A DNA stretch of 64,000 nucleotides from Actinoalloteichus hymeniacidonis (lineage in GTDB: Bacteria; Actinomycetota; Actinomycetes; Mycobacteriales; Pseudonocardiaceae). Below are positions 1 to 9,781 of this stretch, in pieces. Made by a program: the position numbers and the translations under genes. The DNA lies in the NCBI RefSeq assembly GCF_014203365.1, contig NZ_JACHIS010000001.1, positions 6,242,208 to 6,306,207 of the forward strand, given 5' to 3'. Position 1 is the stretch's first letter. The number at the start of each line of letters is the position of its first letter. Below the pieces are notes generated by a model that worked only from the letters and a program-made list of their open reading frames with translations, had not been told where the DNA came from and did not search any database.

Positions 1-204
1 CAGGTGCAGGCCGCCGCAGTCGAGATCGAGGAACTTGCCATGCCGCTCGACGTCGCGGACCTCCCGGCCGTGAAGCTCCGTCCACGGCGGGGAGGCGGTC
101 TTCAACGCGGCGAGCGACACGATGTCGACCCGCGTCACCGTGCGTCCCACCGCGTGCTCGCGCAGAAAGTGGACGATCGCGGCGATCTCGGGCAGCTCCG
201 GCAC
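1..204 (-). CDS. Fpg/Nei-family DNA glycosylase, amino-terminal part (cut by window edge)
   Basis: Reading from a GTG at 204 on the minus strand gives 68 codons that run off the left edge, so only the amino end is present. After the start the protein reads PELPEI. In the Fpg/Nei family the Pro-Glu pair directly after the initiator is the catalytic pair: proline attacks the damaged-base sugar and glutamate helps open it. Further on, RHGKFLDL matches the family's beta hairpin with its conserved lysine. The role would be base-excision repair of oxidised bases in DNA. Whether it prefers formamidopyrimidines (Fpg) or pyrimidine lesions (Nei) cannot be told from this part. No strong ribosome binding site is visible upstream. 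Confidence 0.85.
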   Translation of the reverse strand, partial: MPELPEIAAIVHFLREHAVGRTVTRVDIVSLAALKTASPPWTELHGREVRDVERHGKFLDLDCGGLHL

Positions 205-312
205 CCTGCCAGTGTGGGCCCGACGCGGCGCTATGGCAGCGCCGAAGACCCGACACCGCACGGCCGGATGCATTCCTGCACGCCGCCGGAAGAGAGCCGA
301 GCGGTCGGGTGA

Positions 313-762
313 TCAGCTCGCGGTCTGATCGACCGGCTGCAACACCCCGTCTTGATCGGGCTCGGAGTACACCTCGATGTGCCTGGACACCTTGGCCGTC
401 TCCTGGCGCACCAGGAACACCCCGCGCACCACACCCGCCCAACGTTCGGAGGGATGCTCGTCCCCATCGCCCTGGGTGTCGGCGACCAGGGTCCACGGCC
501 TGCGCAGTACCCAGCGGGCCGGGAAGAAGACGATCACCAGGAACAGCGCGAGGATCAGCCAGGCCGGGATGTAGACCTCCGGCGGGCGCCAGAACAGCAG
601 CAGCAGAACCAGCGAGCCGAGCACGACCGACAACAGGATGCCGGGGCCCCGGCCACCGCTCACGTCGTGTTCGAACTCATCGAGTTGCATCGGATGAGTC
701 CACTCCATCTGACTCTGGATGTTCCACATCCGACCGTCGGCGCCGCGTACCACTTTGTTCAT
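313..762 (-). CDS. Small conserved actinobacterial membrane protein, two membrane segments
   Basis: This 149-residue protein starts at an ATG preceded by a near-perfect AGGAGG, which fixes the start against longer in-frame readings. It opens with MNKVVRGADGRMW, then has hydrophobic segments at about residues 41-58 and 64-84, a basic stretch and a polar tail of about 60 residues (ERWAGVVRGVFLVRQ). I recognise the opening as that of a conserved actinobacterial family of unknown function, but no enzymatic motif is visible. It is likely an inner-membrane protein with both ends in the cytoplasm. It stands alone between the DNA glycosylase and tRNA-Gly. Confidence 0.75.
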   Translation of the reverse strand: MNKVVRGADGRMWNIQSQMEWTHPMQLDEFEHDVSGGRGPGILLSVVLGSLVLLLLFWRPPEVYIPAWLILALFLVIVFFPARWVLRRPWTLVADTQGDGDEHPSERWAGVVRGVFLVRQETAKVSRHIEVYSEPDQDGVLQPVDQTAS

Positions 763-1138
763 GCCGCCTCCTAGCGGACTGTGGCGGCAGGAACCACCCA
801 CCACCAAGAGACAACGAAAACGAACCGATCCGACTACCGAGGGTAGGACCCACCGTACCGTGTTCCCGGGCCCGCGCCCAGATTCCGAGGTCCAGCGCGG
901 CGATCTCCCCGGCGATCCCGCCGAGCACGACACATCACCTGAGACGGGCGGGTCGACTCGCCGGCGAGTGGGCGAGATGGGTCTGCGGTGATCCCGGGCG
1001 GTTGTCGACCCGGTTTGGGAAGCGGCACCCGGAGGGGCTAGACTCATCCCACCGCGAGGGGCTCGCCCCAGACCGGTGCACAACGGCTTCGCGAAGAGGC
1101 CCACAGACGAATAGCCATCGCTTCGATGGCAGCACAAT
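763..1138. other. Intergenic region before tRNA-Gly
   Basis: No reading frame here has a convincing start, ribosome binding site or codon bias. The region must hold the promoter of the minus-strand membrane protein and that of tRNA-Gly, but I cannot place either with confidence. The 13-base string at 1090-1102 (CGCGAAGAGGCCC) recurs at 1211-1223 just after the tRNA. Confidence 0.5.
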
Positions 1139-1210
1139 GCGGACGTAGCGCAGTGGTAGCGCATCACCTTGCCAAGGTGAGGGTCGCGGGTTCGAATCCC
1201 GTCGTCCGCT
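1139..1210 (+). tRNA. tRNA-Gly (anticodon GCC)
   Basis: The 72-base sequence folds as a standard cloverleaf. A 7-bp acceptor stem pairs GCGGACG with CGTCCGC. The D-arm contains AGCGCAGTGGTAGCGC. The anticodon stem TCACC/GGTGA encloses TTGCCAA, so the anticodon is GCC, and the T-arm loop is TTCGAAT. The discriminator base is T and no CCA is encoded. It reads GGC/GGU glycine codons and is followed at once by an intrinsic terminator. Confidence 0.97.
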
Positions 1211-1214
1211 CGCG

Positions 1215-1253
1215 AAGAGGCCCGATCGAATGCGATCGGGCCTCTTTCCTTTT
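1215..1253 (+). terminator. Intrinsic terminator of tRNA-Gly
   Basis: A perfect 14-bp stem (1215-1228 with 1233-1246) closes a 4-base AATG loop and runs into TTTCCTTTT. This is a textbook rho-independent terminator placed four bases after the tRNA. Confidence 0.93.
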
Positions 1254-1336
1254 GTCGATGCCGGTGTCCGCCGCAAAGTCGATGGACGTCGCCCCTGCGC
1301 AGTCTCACGACCCGCAGGGACGACGGCCACCTCCGC

Positions 1337-4300
1337 TCAGCGAACCTCGTAGGCCGCGATCAACGTCTCCGTATAGGAATTGCCCGCGCCCTCGTCTGCC
1401 GCGTGCACTCGGAGCGAGACCGATCCGGCCTGCTGGCCGGGCACTGTGACGGTCCAACCTTGCTCCGCCGCTGTGACGACGGCGTCCTGCCAATTCTGGC
1501 CGTCGGTGGCGAACTCGGCCCGCAACTCCGTCACGCCGGAGGCATCGGCGGTCGAACCGGCTTGGTATCCGGCCGTCACGCCGAAGGTGAGGTCCTCGCC
1601 AACCGGCGCGGTGTGCAGCAGACTCAACGCCATGTCGTAACGAAGGTCGATCAGCGGCAGCACCTCGGGCTCACCCTCGACCGGACCACTGCGAAAGACC
1701 CAGTCGCCGCGATATCCGGTACCCACGCGCAGACCAAGTAGGTCACGGTCGGCCTGCACGGACAGCCGGTGCTCGGCATCCGATCCCGGCACCGAGAAGG
1801 TGCCGAGCCCCGGTGTGCTGGTGCGACCGGTCTCCATGCCGTCGCTGGTCAACACCGTCTCGCCGATGTTGGTCCATGGCTCGATCATGCCGATCGACCC
1901 GTTCGCGGAGTTCGCCTGGAACACCGGGAGGGAGATCCGGACATCGTCACCGGTCCGCCCCGCTAATGGAATCGGCTCGCCGGTGACGGCGTCATAGTGC
2001 GGAACGCCCAAGTCCACACCGTAGGGCCCGGAGAACAGATCGAGCTCGTAGTCGCTGCCTGCCTCATAGCGGGTGGTCACCGTTTCGTGAATACCAACCG
2101 GCCGTTGATTGTCATGACTGATTGTCGCGTTGTGGAACCACTCCAGACCTGGAGTGAGGTAGACGTCCTGTTCCAACGGGGCATAGGGAAAGGCCTCCAT
2201 CCCTATCAGACCGTCGCCGGTCTCAGCGAAATGAGCCACACTGACCACGGCGATATCCGAGGCGGGCGCATGAATCCGCATGCGAACCCGTGCCAGGTCC
2301 GCCGTGTCGTGAGACCAGTGAACCCCGGCAGGTAGTCCGGACCCATCCGTCTCGTCGTGCAGGACATAACTGGCGGGACCTTGTTCTCGACCGGTGATGG
2401 TGAACTCGGTCGGCCCCTCGGCGATCCTCGAAGTCAAGGCGTCGTCGTGGTCATTGGCGTTCAGGACTGGAACTCCCCAGGCCGAGTCATATGTCACGGA
2501 GCCATAACGAAGGATGATGGCAACGGCTCCTGCTTCGACCAGCTCGGTCACCCTTGCCTCGGTCTCCAAGTCATCAACCGGGAGGTACGGCACGGTCAGC
2601 AATGCCATTGCGTCGGCGACGTCCACCGCCGTCGGGTCTTCCGCTTCGCCGACGTCAACGATGGGCGCGGTCAGCTCGCCGATGAACCGAGCATCGGGAT
2701 TGTTGATTCCTCCGAAAGGGAACATATCGTTCATGTCGAAGACCAGCGGTTCTGCATCGTTGGTCATACCGGTCAAAACCGGCCGCTCCCAGAACGTGTC
2801 GGCGAACATCCCGAGTCCGTCGACCGGCCCACTGGGCACCACGAAGTCGCGACCGGGGTGCACAGCCCCGCTCAGCGTTGCAGGCACTCCGTTCTCCGGC
2901 TCAGAACGGACACCGAGCCTCGTACCGAAATTGCTGGCCACCAATCGCTGTTCGGGATCGTCGACCTGCACCTCCGCCGGCTCGCCGCCGCGTGCGTCCA
3001 GGGTGACGGTGCCGTTCTCGTCGAGTTCGACATCCTGCGCCAGATAGGTGAAGAGGTTCTCGCCGTGCACCTCTCCAACGTCGACCACCTGGGCGATCAC
3101 CCGATATCGGCCTGCGGGCAGCAGCGTGCCGCTATCCAGCCACTGCGACGCACCCGTCTCGAGGTTCTGTACGACAACGGAGGCCCTGTCCGCCGGTTCA
3201 CCGGATCTATCGATCGCGGAGTAGTCGAGCGAGTACTCCTCCGCGCCGATGTCCGCGCCGAGCGCCACCCGAACCGTCGCACCGTCGACGGTCGTGCCGA
3301 CGAGCCTGGCGCCCTTCGGTCCGGGCGTGTCGGCCGAGGCCGCGAAGTTCGCGGTGACCGAGACCTCTGCCGTGCCCTGCGCGGGAACGGTGATCGTCGA
3401 GACGTCGATGTCGAACAGACCTTCCGGTGTGCCGCCACCACCCGACGCGTCGATACCCAGGTCCAGCTCGACAGGCTCGGGGCCGTCGTTGTGCAACGTC
3501 ACCGGCATCGTGACCGGCTCGGCCGCCTCGGCGGGAAACGGTGCCTTGCCCAGGGACAACGAAGCGGGCTCGGCCCGAAGTGGCTGCTCCACGGCACGGG
3601 CCAGGTCGAGCCGCCCGGCGCCTTGGCCATAGAACGGGACCTCGTCCAACGGCTGCGCCGAACTCATCAGCGCGGACTTCAGCTCGGCCGCCGACCAGTC
3701 GGGATGCTGCTGGGCGAGGATCGCGGCGGCGCCCGCCACATGAGGTGCCGCCATCGACGTGCCGGACATCCTGATGTGCTGGTCGTCGACGGGCGCTCCG
3801 TTCTGGCTTCCCGCCGACCTGGCTGCCGTGATGTCGTGTCCGGGCGCGGCGATATCCGGCTTGAGCGCCGAGTCGATCACGCGAGGCCCCCGGCTGGAGA
3901 ACTCGGCGAGCGTGTCCTGCTTGGTCGACGCGGCCACCGTCAACGCGGAATCGGCGGAACCGGGCGAGCCCACGGCGAAATCCGCGCCGAAGTTGCCCGC
4001 CGCGATGACGAACAGGACACCGGAGCTGGCGGTGAGTTCGTCGACGGCCTGTGAGAGCGGGTCGCTGCCGTCCGTGGGCTCGCCACCCAGGCTCATATTG
4101 ATCACCGATGCCTGTTCGTCGACCGCCCACTGCATCCCGGCGAGGATGGCGTCCATCGGGCAACCCTCGATCCCGCACACCGTGCCGTGGAGCAGCTCGG
4201 CATCCGGGGCGACGCCTCGATAGCGGCCATCCGAAGCCGTTCCGGAACCCGCGATGGTGGCGGCGACGTGGGTGCCGTGTCCGTCGGGATCGGTCACCTC

Positions 4301-5101
4301 GCTGCCCGGCTCGATCAGATTCTCGGCTCCGACCGCGTTGTGCGCCAGGTCGGGATGATCGGGGTCGTATCCGGTATCCAGTACCGCGACCCGCACCCCC
4401 TCGCCGGTGAATCCGGCGTCCCAGGCCGATGGGGCACCGACCAGGCCGACACTCTCGTCGAGCGAGGGTTGCAACCGCTGGTTCAGCCATACCTTCTCGA
4501 CCGGCCCCGCTGCTGCGGAGAACTCGTCGGACTCGGGCTCGCCCGCGACCAGCTCGGACCAGAAGTCGACGGCCTCGGCCTTGTCCACGGCCAGCGCGGT
4601 GACGCCGAGGTCGGGAAGCGTTCGAGTCACGTCCGCCCCGGCAGGGTCGTCCGCGAAGGTACGCACTCCCGTCTCCGAGGCGGAGAGCAACGAGACGGAG
4701 TCGGTATTCGCGTCGCCGAACCCCTGTTCGGCAAGCAGTGAGACGTTGAACAACGCCTCGTCCACCCGATCCGCCCGCAGCATTCCGAGGGCATCCGACG
4801 GGTAGACGAAGTGCTCGCCGTTGCGCTGCGACCGGACGAAGTCGACGGTCTCGCGCCCCCGTCCTGGCTCGACGCCTGCCACCTGGACGGTCCCGTCGGG
4901 GGCGGTACGAATCGTGACCCGGTCACCGGTGACCAGCGTGAGGGTGCCTGGTGTCCCGGCTCCAGAGTTCCCGGACGGCGCCGATTCATCCGACTGCGCC
5001 AGCGAAGCCGACGAGGACACCGTCACCCCCGCCAACCCTAAGAACACGGCAACCGCCGTCAGCACCGCCGAAGGCGGTCTCCAAGATCGTCTTGCGTGCA
5101 T
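1337..5101 (-). CDS. Secreted S8 family serine peptidase (subtilisin-like), large form
   Basis: A 1254-residue secreted subtilase. The start is taken at the ATG at 5101 because AGGAG lies five bases before it; a GTG two codons upstream would overlap that site. A signal peptide (basic MHARRSWR, then a hydrophobic run to about residue 34) is followed by a probable propeptide to about residue 200. The catalytic triad is visible: Asp242 in VAVLDTGYDPD, His275 in DGHGTHVA and Ser449 in GTSMAAPH, with oxyanion Asn370 in AAGNFG. The remaining 700 residues are beta-rich extracellular domains. A segment near residues 790-880 (TAPIVDVGEAED to GAVAIILRYG) may be a PA-like domain. Probably an extracellular protease; its substrate is unknown. 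Confidence 0.93.
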   Translation of the reverse strand: MHARRSWRPPSAVLTAVAVFLGLAGVTVSSSASLAQSDESAPSGNSGAGTPGTLTLVTGDRVTIRTAPDGTVQVAGVEPGRGRETVDFVRSQRNGEHFVYPSDALGMLRADRVDEALFNVSLLAEQGFGDANTDSVSLLSASETGVRTFADDPAGADVTRTLPDLGVTALAVDKAEAVDFWSELVAGEPESDEFSAAAGPVEKVWLNQRLQPSLDESVGLVGAPSAWDAGFTGEGVRVAVLDTGYDPDHPDLAHNAVGAENLIEPGSEVTDPDGHGTHVAATIAGSGTASDGRYRGVAPDAELLHGTVCGIEGCPMDAILAGMQWAVDEQASVINMSLGGEPTDGSDPLSQAVDELTASSGVLFVIAAGNFGADFAVGSPGSADSALTVAASTKQDTLAEFSSRGPRVIDSALKPDIAAPGHDITAARSAGSQNGAPVDDQHIRMSGTSMAAPHVAGAAAILAQQHPDWSAAELKSALMSSAQPLDEVPFYGQGAGRLDLARAVEQPLRAEPASLSLGKAPFPAEAAEPVTMPVTLHNDGPEPVELDLGIDASGGGGTPEGLFDIDVSTITVPAQGTAEVSVTANFAASADTPGPKGARLVGTTVDGATVRVALGADIGAEEYSLDYSAIDRSGEPADRASVVVQNLETGASQWLDSGTLLPAGRYRVIAQVVDVGEVHGENLFTYLAQDVELDENGTVTLDARGGEPAEVQVDDPEQRLVASNFGTRLGVRSEPENGVPATLSGAVHPGRDFVVPSGPVDGLGMFADTFWERPVLTGMTNDAEPLVFDMNDMFPFGGINNPDARFIGELTAPIVDVGEAEDPTAVDVADAMALLTVPYLPVDDLETEARVTELVEAGAVAIILRYGSVTYDSAWGVPVLNANDHDDALTSRIAEGPTEFTITGREQGPASYVLHDETDGSGLPAGVHWSHDTADLARVRMRIHAPASDIAVVSVAHFAETGDGLIGMEAFPYAPLEQDVYLTPGLEWFHNATISHDNQRPVGIHETVTTRYEAGSDYELDLFSGPYGVDLGVPHYDAVTGEPIPLAGRTGDDVRISLPVFQANSANGSIGMIEPWTNIGETVLTSDGMETGRTSTPGLGTFSVPGSDAEHRLSVQADRDLLGLRVGTGYRGDWVFRSGPVEGEPEVLPLIDLRYDMALSLLHTAPVGEDLTFGVTAGYQAGSTADASGVTELRAEFATDGQNWQDAVVTAAEQGWTVTVPGQQAGSVSLRVHAADEGAGNSYTETLIAAYEVR

Positions 5102-5752
5102 GCACACTCCTGACAGTTCGCCCGATCGACCGAGCCGATCGCGGACTGCCGGTAGTACGCGGAGTGCACCGTCAAGGTTGCATCACCGATATTCATCCGA
5201 GTGCGATGACCCGTCGCTTCCACGCGGCAGGCTCCGAGGTCTTCTCCGCGATCGCCGCCGACCAGGCAACGTGCATCGGCGGCCGTGCGTCTCGGAAGCG
5301 GCGCCGGTGACCGGGCGGTCAACCTCTGACGCCTGGCGCAGAGCACAGCCAGGTCGGAGCGGGTGGCCGACGACAGGGTCGATCGACGTGTCGACCTCAG
5401 TCCCGGCGCAACGAATGGCGGTCGAGGTGCCGTCACGGGTTCGCTCTAATCTACGAGATCAGGCTAGCGTCGGTTTTTCCTCCGGCGTGAATCGCGAATC
5501 AGCCTGGTTGTCGGCTCGCGATGCGGACCGCCCGAAATGCCATCGGTCCGCATCGTTCGTTTTCCCCGCAGGGATTGCCGCCCGCACCGTGTCCACCGCT
5601 AGTCCCCTCCTCGCACCGGGCGCCGATGCCACCTCGGCTGCGGACCGATAACGAAGGCGAACCGGTTGATACGTGATCCGGTGGTAAGGCCGCCCGCGTT
5701 GCTAGCGTCCCGCCGTTCAGCCGTCCGCATCCGAACTGGAGGTGCTCCGCAG
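5102..5752. other. Intergenic region between subtilase and acyltransferase genes
   Basis: About 650 bases separate two divergently transcribed genes. Reading frames on both strands lack good starts and show mixed third-position composition, so I call no gene. The region should carry the promoters of both neighbours. A TTGATA hexamer near 5666 is a possible but unsupported -35 for the acyltransferase gene. Confidence 0.5.
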
Positions 5753-7087
5753 GTGACCAGCCGAGGATCGGGATCGCCTGTCGGAGTATCCGAGAAACCA
5801 GCACGTCGTTACCTGTACGGGTTGGATCTGCTTCGGGTGATCGCCACCATGCTCATCCTCTTCCGCCACCTCGCGGGTTGGGTGGCAAGCAACCACCCCG
5901 ATGACTGGTTGGCGGGCGCCCTCGTCAACGGCTTACTCGCGGAGCCGCTGAGCCTGAACACGAACCTCGGCATGATGGGCCTGACCACGCTGTTCCTGAT
6001 CAGCGGACTGGTCGTCACCTATGTGACGGCCAAGGAGGAGCCCGGCCAGTTCCTGTTACGTCGGATGGCCCGGCTGTTGCCCGCATTCTGGGTGACGGTG
6101 CTCGTGTTCTGGATACTGATCATGGTCGGTGTCTCGCGGGGTGCGAATCAGGATCTGCTGTCGCTGGCCATGAACATCGGCTTCATCGGCTTCGTCGGGC
6201 CGCTGGTGCTCGCGGTGACCTGGACCCTGAGCATCCAGCTGACCTTCTACTTCTTCACCGCGGCCACCCTGCGGATCGGCCGCAGCCATGCCTGGTTACC
6301 GCCCGTGCTGGGCGCGGTCGCCATCTGGTTCGTGCTCCTGATCGTGACGGACACCAATGTGGATCCCGCCCACCAGATCCGCACCATCGCGACCTACCTG
6401 CCGGTGTTGTTCATCGGCCAGCTCATCTCGCTGTGGGCAGCACAACGGCTGGCCGCGCGGACCGCCATCGCGCTCGGCCTCGGTCATGGCCTGCTCTTCG
6501 TCTGGGCGGGGATGAATCACGAGTCGATGCCATCGGGCGCCGCCACCGAACGCACCCTGCTGCTGGTCGTGCTGATCACCCTGCTGCTGTTGGGCGCCAA
6601 GGGACGTTTCGTCCGATCCAAGTGGATCGCCGCGCTGGCCAAGCGCAGCTATGCGATCTATCTGGTGCACCTCAACGTCAGCTACCCGGTGCTGCGGGCC
6701 ACGGTGGCCGAGTTGGGCCTGACCCTGGGCATGATCATCGCGCTGCTCGCCGTCGCCGTCGTCACCGAGTTGCTCTACCGCTTCGTCGAGGTACCGGTCT
6801 ACAACCGATTCCGTCGATGGGAATCCGCACGGGCGGCCCGCCGGGCGGGTGCCGAGCAATCCCAGCGGGCAACGGCATCGGCATCGGCGCCGCCCGCGAT
6901 CGGATCGGCTGGCACCACGACCGACGTGCAGTCGGACGCTGATCGTCGTCTGCCGTCGTTGGAACCGGTGATCGTGGTGTCGACCGCCGAGCAGGCGATG
7001 CCGATGGCGGTGTCATCGGATCAAGCAGGCACCCGGACCCCGTCCGACCGCTCCGAGCCGATCGCAGGCGATAACTCGTCGAACTGA
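5753..7087 (+). CDS. Acyltransferase-3 family membrane protein (OafA-like)
   Basis: A 444-residue multi-pass protein. The GTG at 5753 is chosen because GGAGGTG lies a normal distance upstream; an earlier in-frame ATG lacks one. After about 20 polar residues it reads RYLYGLDLLRVIATMLILFRH. This is the family's opening helix, in which Arg and His mark the acyl-transfer site. About ten hydrophobic helices follow, including AIYLVHLNVSYPVL near the end, and a polar cytoplasmic tail of about 75 residues. The family moves acetyl or similar groups onto exported sugars, lipids or antibiotics. It is a clear paralogue of the gene at 15838: both contain YLPVLFIGQLISL. The substrate is unknown. Confidence 0.87.
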   Translation: MTSRGSGSPVGVSEKPARRYLYGLDLLRVIATMLILFRHLAGWVASNHPDDWLAGALVNGLLAEPLSLNTNLGMMGLTTLFLISGLVVTYVTAKEEPGQFLLRRMARLLPAFWVTVLVFWILIMVGVSRGANQDLLSLAMNIGFIGFVGPLVLAVTWTLSIQLTFYFFTAATLRIGRSHAWLPPVLGAVAIWFVLLIVTDTNVDPAHQIRTIATYLPVLFIGQLISLWAAQRLAARTAIALGLGHGLLFVWAGMNHESMPSGAATERTLLLVVLITLLLLGAKGRFVRSKWIAALAKRSYAIYLVHLNVSYPVLRATVAELGLTLGMIIALLAVAVVTELLYRFVEVPVYNRFRRWESARAARRAGAEQSQRATASASAPPAIGSAGTTTDVQSDADRRLPSLEPVIVVSTAEQAMPMAVSSDQAGTRTPSDRSEPIAGDNSSN

Positions 7088-7127
7088 TCGGCCCGGCCGA
7101 GACCGCTCCCGCCTCGGAGGCCTCGAC

Positions 7128-7787
7128 TCAGGCGCCGAGGCCGACCGGGCACGACACGCCCGTGCCGCCGATTCCGCAGTAGCCGCCGGGGTTCTTGGCG
7201 TCGCTCAGGTACTGCTGGTGGTATTCCTCGGCGTAGTAGAAGTGGTCCAGCGGGGCGATCTCGGTGGTGATCTGGCCGTGGCCTGCCGAGGTCAGCGCGG
7301 GCTGGTACTCGTCGCGGCTCGCGATCGCCGCCGCGCGCTGTGCGTCGTCGGTGGTGTAGATCGCCGATCGATACTGCGTGCCGACGTCGTTGCCCTGTCG
7401 CATTCCCTGGGTCGGGTCGTGCCCTTCCCAGAACACGCGAAGCAGTTCGGGCAACGAGATCGCCTTCGAATCGAAGACGACCAAGACCACTTCGGTATGC
7501 CCGGTCCGACCGCTGCAGACCTCTTCGTAAGTCGGGTTAGGCGTACTGCCGCCCGCATAACCGACCGCAGTCGACCAGACACCGTCGGTCTGCCAAAAGA
7601 TGCGTTCCGCTCCCCAGAAACAACCCATACCGAACACCACGGTGCTCATCCCCGTCGGGAACGGACCGACGATCGTCCGATCCGGAAACACGGTGTGCCG
7701 CCCGGAGATAGTCAACGGAGTGTCACGGCCCGGCAACGCCTGGTCAGAACGCACGATCTGCCCCTTGTCTCGACCGAACAACGCCAT
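7128..7787 (-). CDS. msrA: Peptide-methionine (S)-S-oxide reductase MsrA
   Basis: A 219-residue cytoplasmic repair enzyme that reduces the S form of methionine sulfoxide in proteins, with electrons from thioredoxin. The catalytic cysteine is Cys56 in [22 protein letters not shown] and [15 protein letters not shown] sequence ([16 protein letters not shown]) follow as expected. Two cysteines near the end ([14 protein letters not shown]) are the likely resolving residues of the recycling relay. The length fits the family, with about 45 extra amino-terminal residues as often seen in actinomycetes. No msrB is next to it. Confidence 0.97.
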   Translation of the reverse strand: MALFGRDKGQIVRSDQALPGRDTPLTISGRHTVFPDRTIVGPFPTGMSTVVFGMGCFWGAERIFWQTDGVWSTAVGYAGGSTPNPTYEEVCSGRTGHTEVVLVVFDSKAISLPELLRVFWEGHDPTQGMRQGNDVGTQYRSAIYTTDDAQRAAAIASRDEYQPALTSAGHGQITTEIAPLDHFYYAEEYHQQYLSDAKNPGGYCGIGGTGVSCPVGLGA

Positions 7788-8089
7788 ATCATCACTCTAC
7801 TCATCCCGAGCCGCTCCGCCGTGCACCCTCGTGCACGCGGTCACCCCCTGAGCTGCTGTGATCTGTTCGGCTTTTTCGATCACCGTTGGTTGTCCGGCAA
7901 GAAAGAGCAGGGGTGCGGGATCGGCTCTCGACAACCGGCGATCCGCTGGACAAGATGATCCGAAACAGCGACAGATTGATCTCGATCACATCACAACGCC
8001 GCCTGCTTATATCGAAGTTTGAATAGGCGATGAACAACCCGGGGCGTTTCGCCATACAGGTTCCCCGGAAGCAGCGAAGGAGCAACATC
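7788..8089. other. Intergenic region between msrA and the first paralogous membrane protein
   Basis: About 300 bases between divergent genes with no convincing reading frame. It should carry both promoters; I could not identify core elements with confidence. Confidence 0.45.
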
Positions 8090-9505
8090 ATGACCTGGCA
8101 GGACGAGTTGCGCAGACTCGATACCGCTCTCGCTGCAGGCGACATCTCGCAGAGCGAGCATCAGGAACAACGAGACGCGGTCCTGTCGATTGCGGCGGGA
8201 AGTAGAGCGGGCTCCCCCTTCGACACCCAGCTGACACTCCGAAATCAGCCGATTTCCGCTATCAAGGCCAACACGGCAGCAGCCGACCAGCTGGATCCCG
8301 CCAGCCCGGCGCCCGTGATGGCGGCAGCCGACGAGCCGACTCCGACCGCGCCTGCCGAGACCGATGGCGACACACCATCCGCTGCCGAGTCCGTCGCGCC
8401 CGAAGCCGAGCAGAAGACCGCCGAGCAGCCTTCCGCCGAGCAGAAGACCGTCGAGCAGGGGGCCACGGAGCAGCCGACGACGGAGGCGGGGGAGAAAGCC
8501 GACTCGACGCCCAAGCCCGCTGCCGAGCCGCCGCCCGCCGAGACCACCTCGGTCACCCCGCTGCCGGCCGGCCCGCCCACGATGACCACGCCGCCCACCT
8601 CTGCCGATTCCAGCTCTGTCTCCACGACGACGGGAGTGCCCATGGCCGGTTCCACCGCACCGACGTCGAAGCAGGGCACCACCGACGAATCGGCGGACGC
8701 GGGCGGCCAGACCCTGGGTGCCCGCCTCGGCGCGGTCATGCAGGACCACCCGAACGTCCATCAGAGCGATCAGGATTCGCTGCCGCTGCCGATGACGACC
8801 GACACCATGGCCCGGCCCGGGCCCTATGCGGGCCGCGCCGAGGAGGTCTTCAACGCGCAGAGCGCCCGGCCACGACGCAAGCTCGTGCTCCCCATCGTAC
8901 TGACGGTGCTGCTGCTGGCGGTGATCGCCGCAGGCGTCGTCTGGTTCATGTCCAACCAATCGACGGCGGACGACACCCAACAGGACGTCAACCAGAGCCA
9001 ACCGCAGGACAACGCGCCGCCGCCCGCAGCAGGCGATCAGCCCACGCTGCCCACCCTGCCCGGCGAACCGGTGCCCCATCCGGAGGCGATGAGCCGGGAC
9101 GCGGCGGTGACCGCGGGCGTGCTCGGTGAGACCGAGGCCGAGGTGTTCGGCGAGCACGACGTCACCGAGATCCTGTTCCGTGGTTCGGCGGATGCGGGCA
9201 ACTCCTTCGGGGTCCTCGTCGGCGTCGCACCCTCCGAGGACGCGGCACTGGCCAGCGCCGAGGCATTGGCCTTCGGGCAGACCGAACTCGGTCTTGAAGC
9301 GGTTGCGATGGAGGAACTTCCCGGTCAGGTTCGCGTCTTCGAACAGGTCGGCGAGGAGCAGAGCATCTACCGCGCCGTCTACGTCTCGGGCGTGCACGTC
9401 GTCCGCCTCGGGGTCGCCGGTCCGACGAACAACGAAGCGGCACCGGTGGATGCCGCGTTCCGCACCCTCGCCGACGAGACGTTGCAGACACTGGAGCAGA
9501 ATTAG
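8090..9505 (+). CDS. Single-pass membrane protein with short amino-terminal helical (SHOCT-like) domain
   Basis: A 471-residue protein. The ATG at 8090 follows GAAGGAG and is preferred over an upstream in-frame ATG. It opens MTWQDELRRLDTALAAGDIS, a short helical segment resembling SHOCT domains. A long disordered stretch rich in Pro, Thr, Ala and Glu, with repeated EQKT/EQ units, runs to about residue 260. One membrane helix sits at about 264-286 (VLPIVLTVLLLAVIAAGVVW). The remaining 185 residues form a probable extracellular domain ending in TLADETLQTLEQN. The gene at 9782 is a paralogue with the same plan. The function is unknown; the pairing and the neighbouring glycan genes suggest an envelope role. 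Confidence 0.8.
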   Translation: MTWQDELRRLDTALAAGDISQSEHQEQRDAVLSIAAGSRAGSPFDTQLTLRNQPISAIKANTAAADQLDPASPAPVMAAADEPTPTAPAETDGDTPSAAESVAPEAEQKTAEQPSAEQKTVEQGATEQPTTEAGEKADSTPKPAAEPPPAETTSVTPLPAGPPTMTTPPTSADSSSVSTTTGVPMAGSTAPTSKQGTTDESADAGGQTLGARLGAVMQDHPNVHQSDQDSLPLPMTTDTMARPGPYAGRAEEVFNAQSARPRRKLVLPIVLTVLLLAVIAAGVVWFMSNQSTADDTQQDVNQSQPQDNAPPPAAGDQPTLPTLPGEPVPHPEAMSRDAAVTAGVLGETEAEVFGEHDVTEILFRGSADAGNSFGVLVGVAPSEDAALASAEALAFGQTELGLEAVAMEELPGQVRVFEQVGEEQSIYRAVYVSGVHVVRLGVAGPTNNEAAPVDAAFRTLADETLQTLEQN

Positions 9506-9781
9506 CCGACGTCCTCGCCTATCGCCTTCGAGTGGCCCGCATCGGACGTAACCGACCAAGCGCCCGGAGCGATACCCCTGCGTTGCTCCGGGGCGGAGTG
9601 GCTCCACCGCGAGCCATCCGCGAAGGCAGTCAGCACGATCGGCGCAGTGGCGCCGATGCACGCGGTCACCGCGAAGCGGGTGCTCATCACAGATTGGTGA
9701 CACCCGATCACAGCCTCATCGGACACTCGGTGGGGCGTGGACAATAGGCAGGCTTGACGTGTGAGGAAAGGGGGTGTCAGG

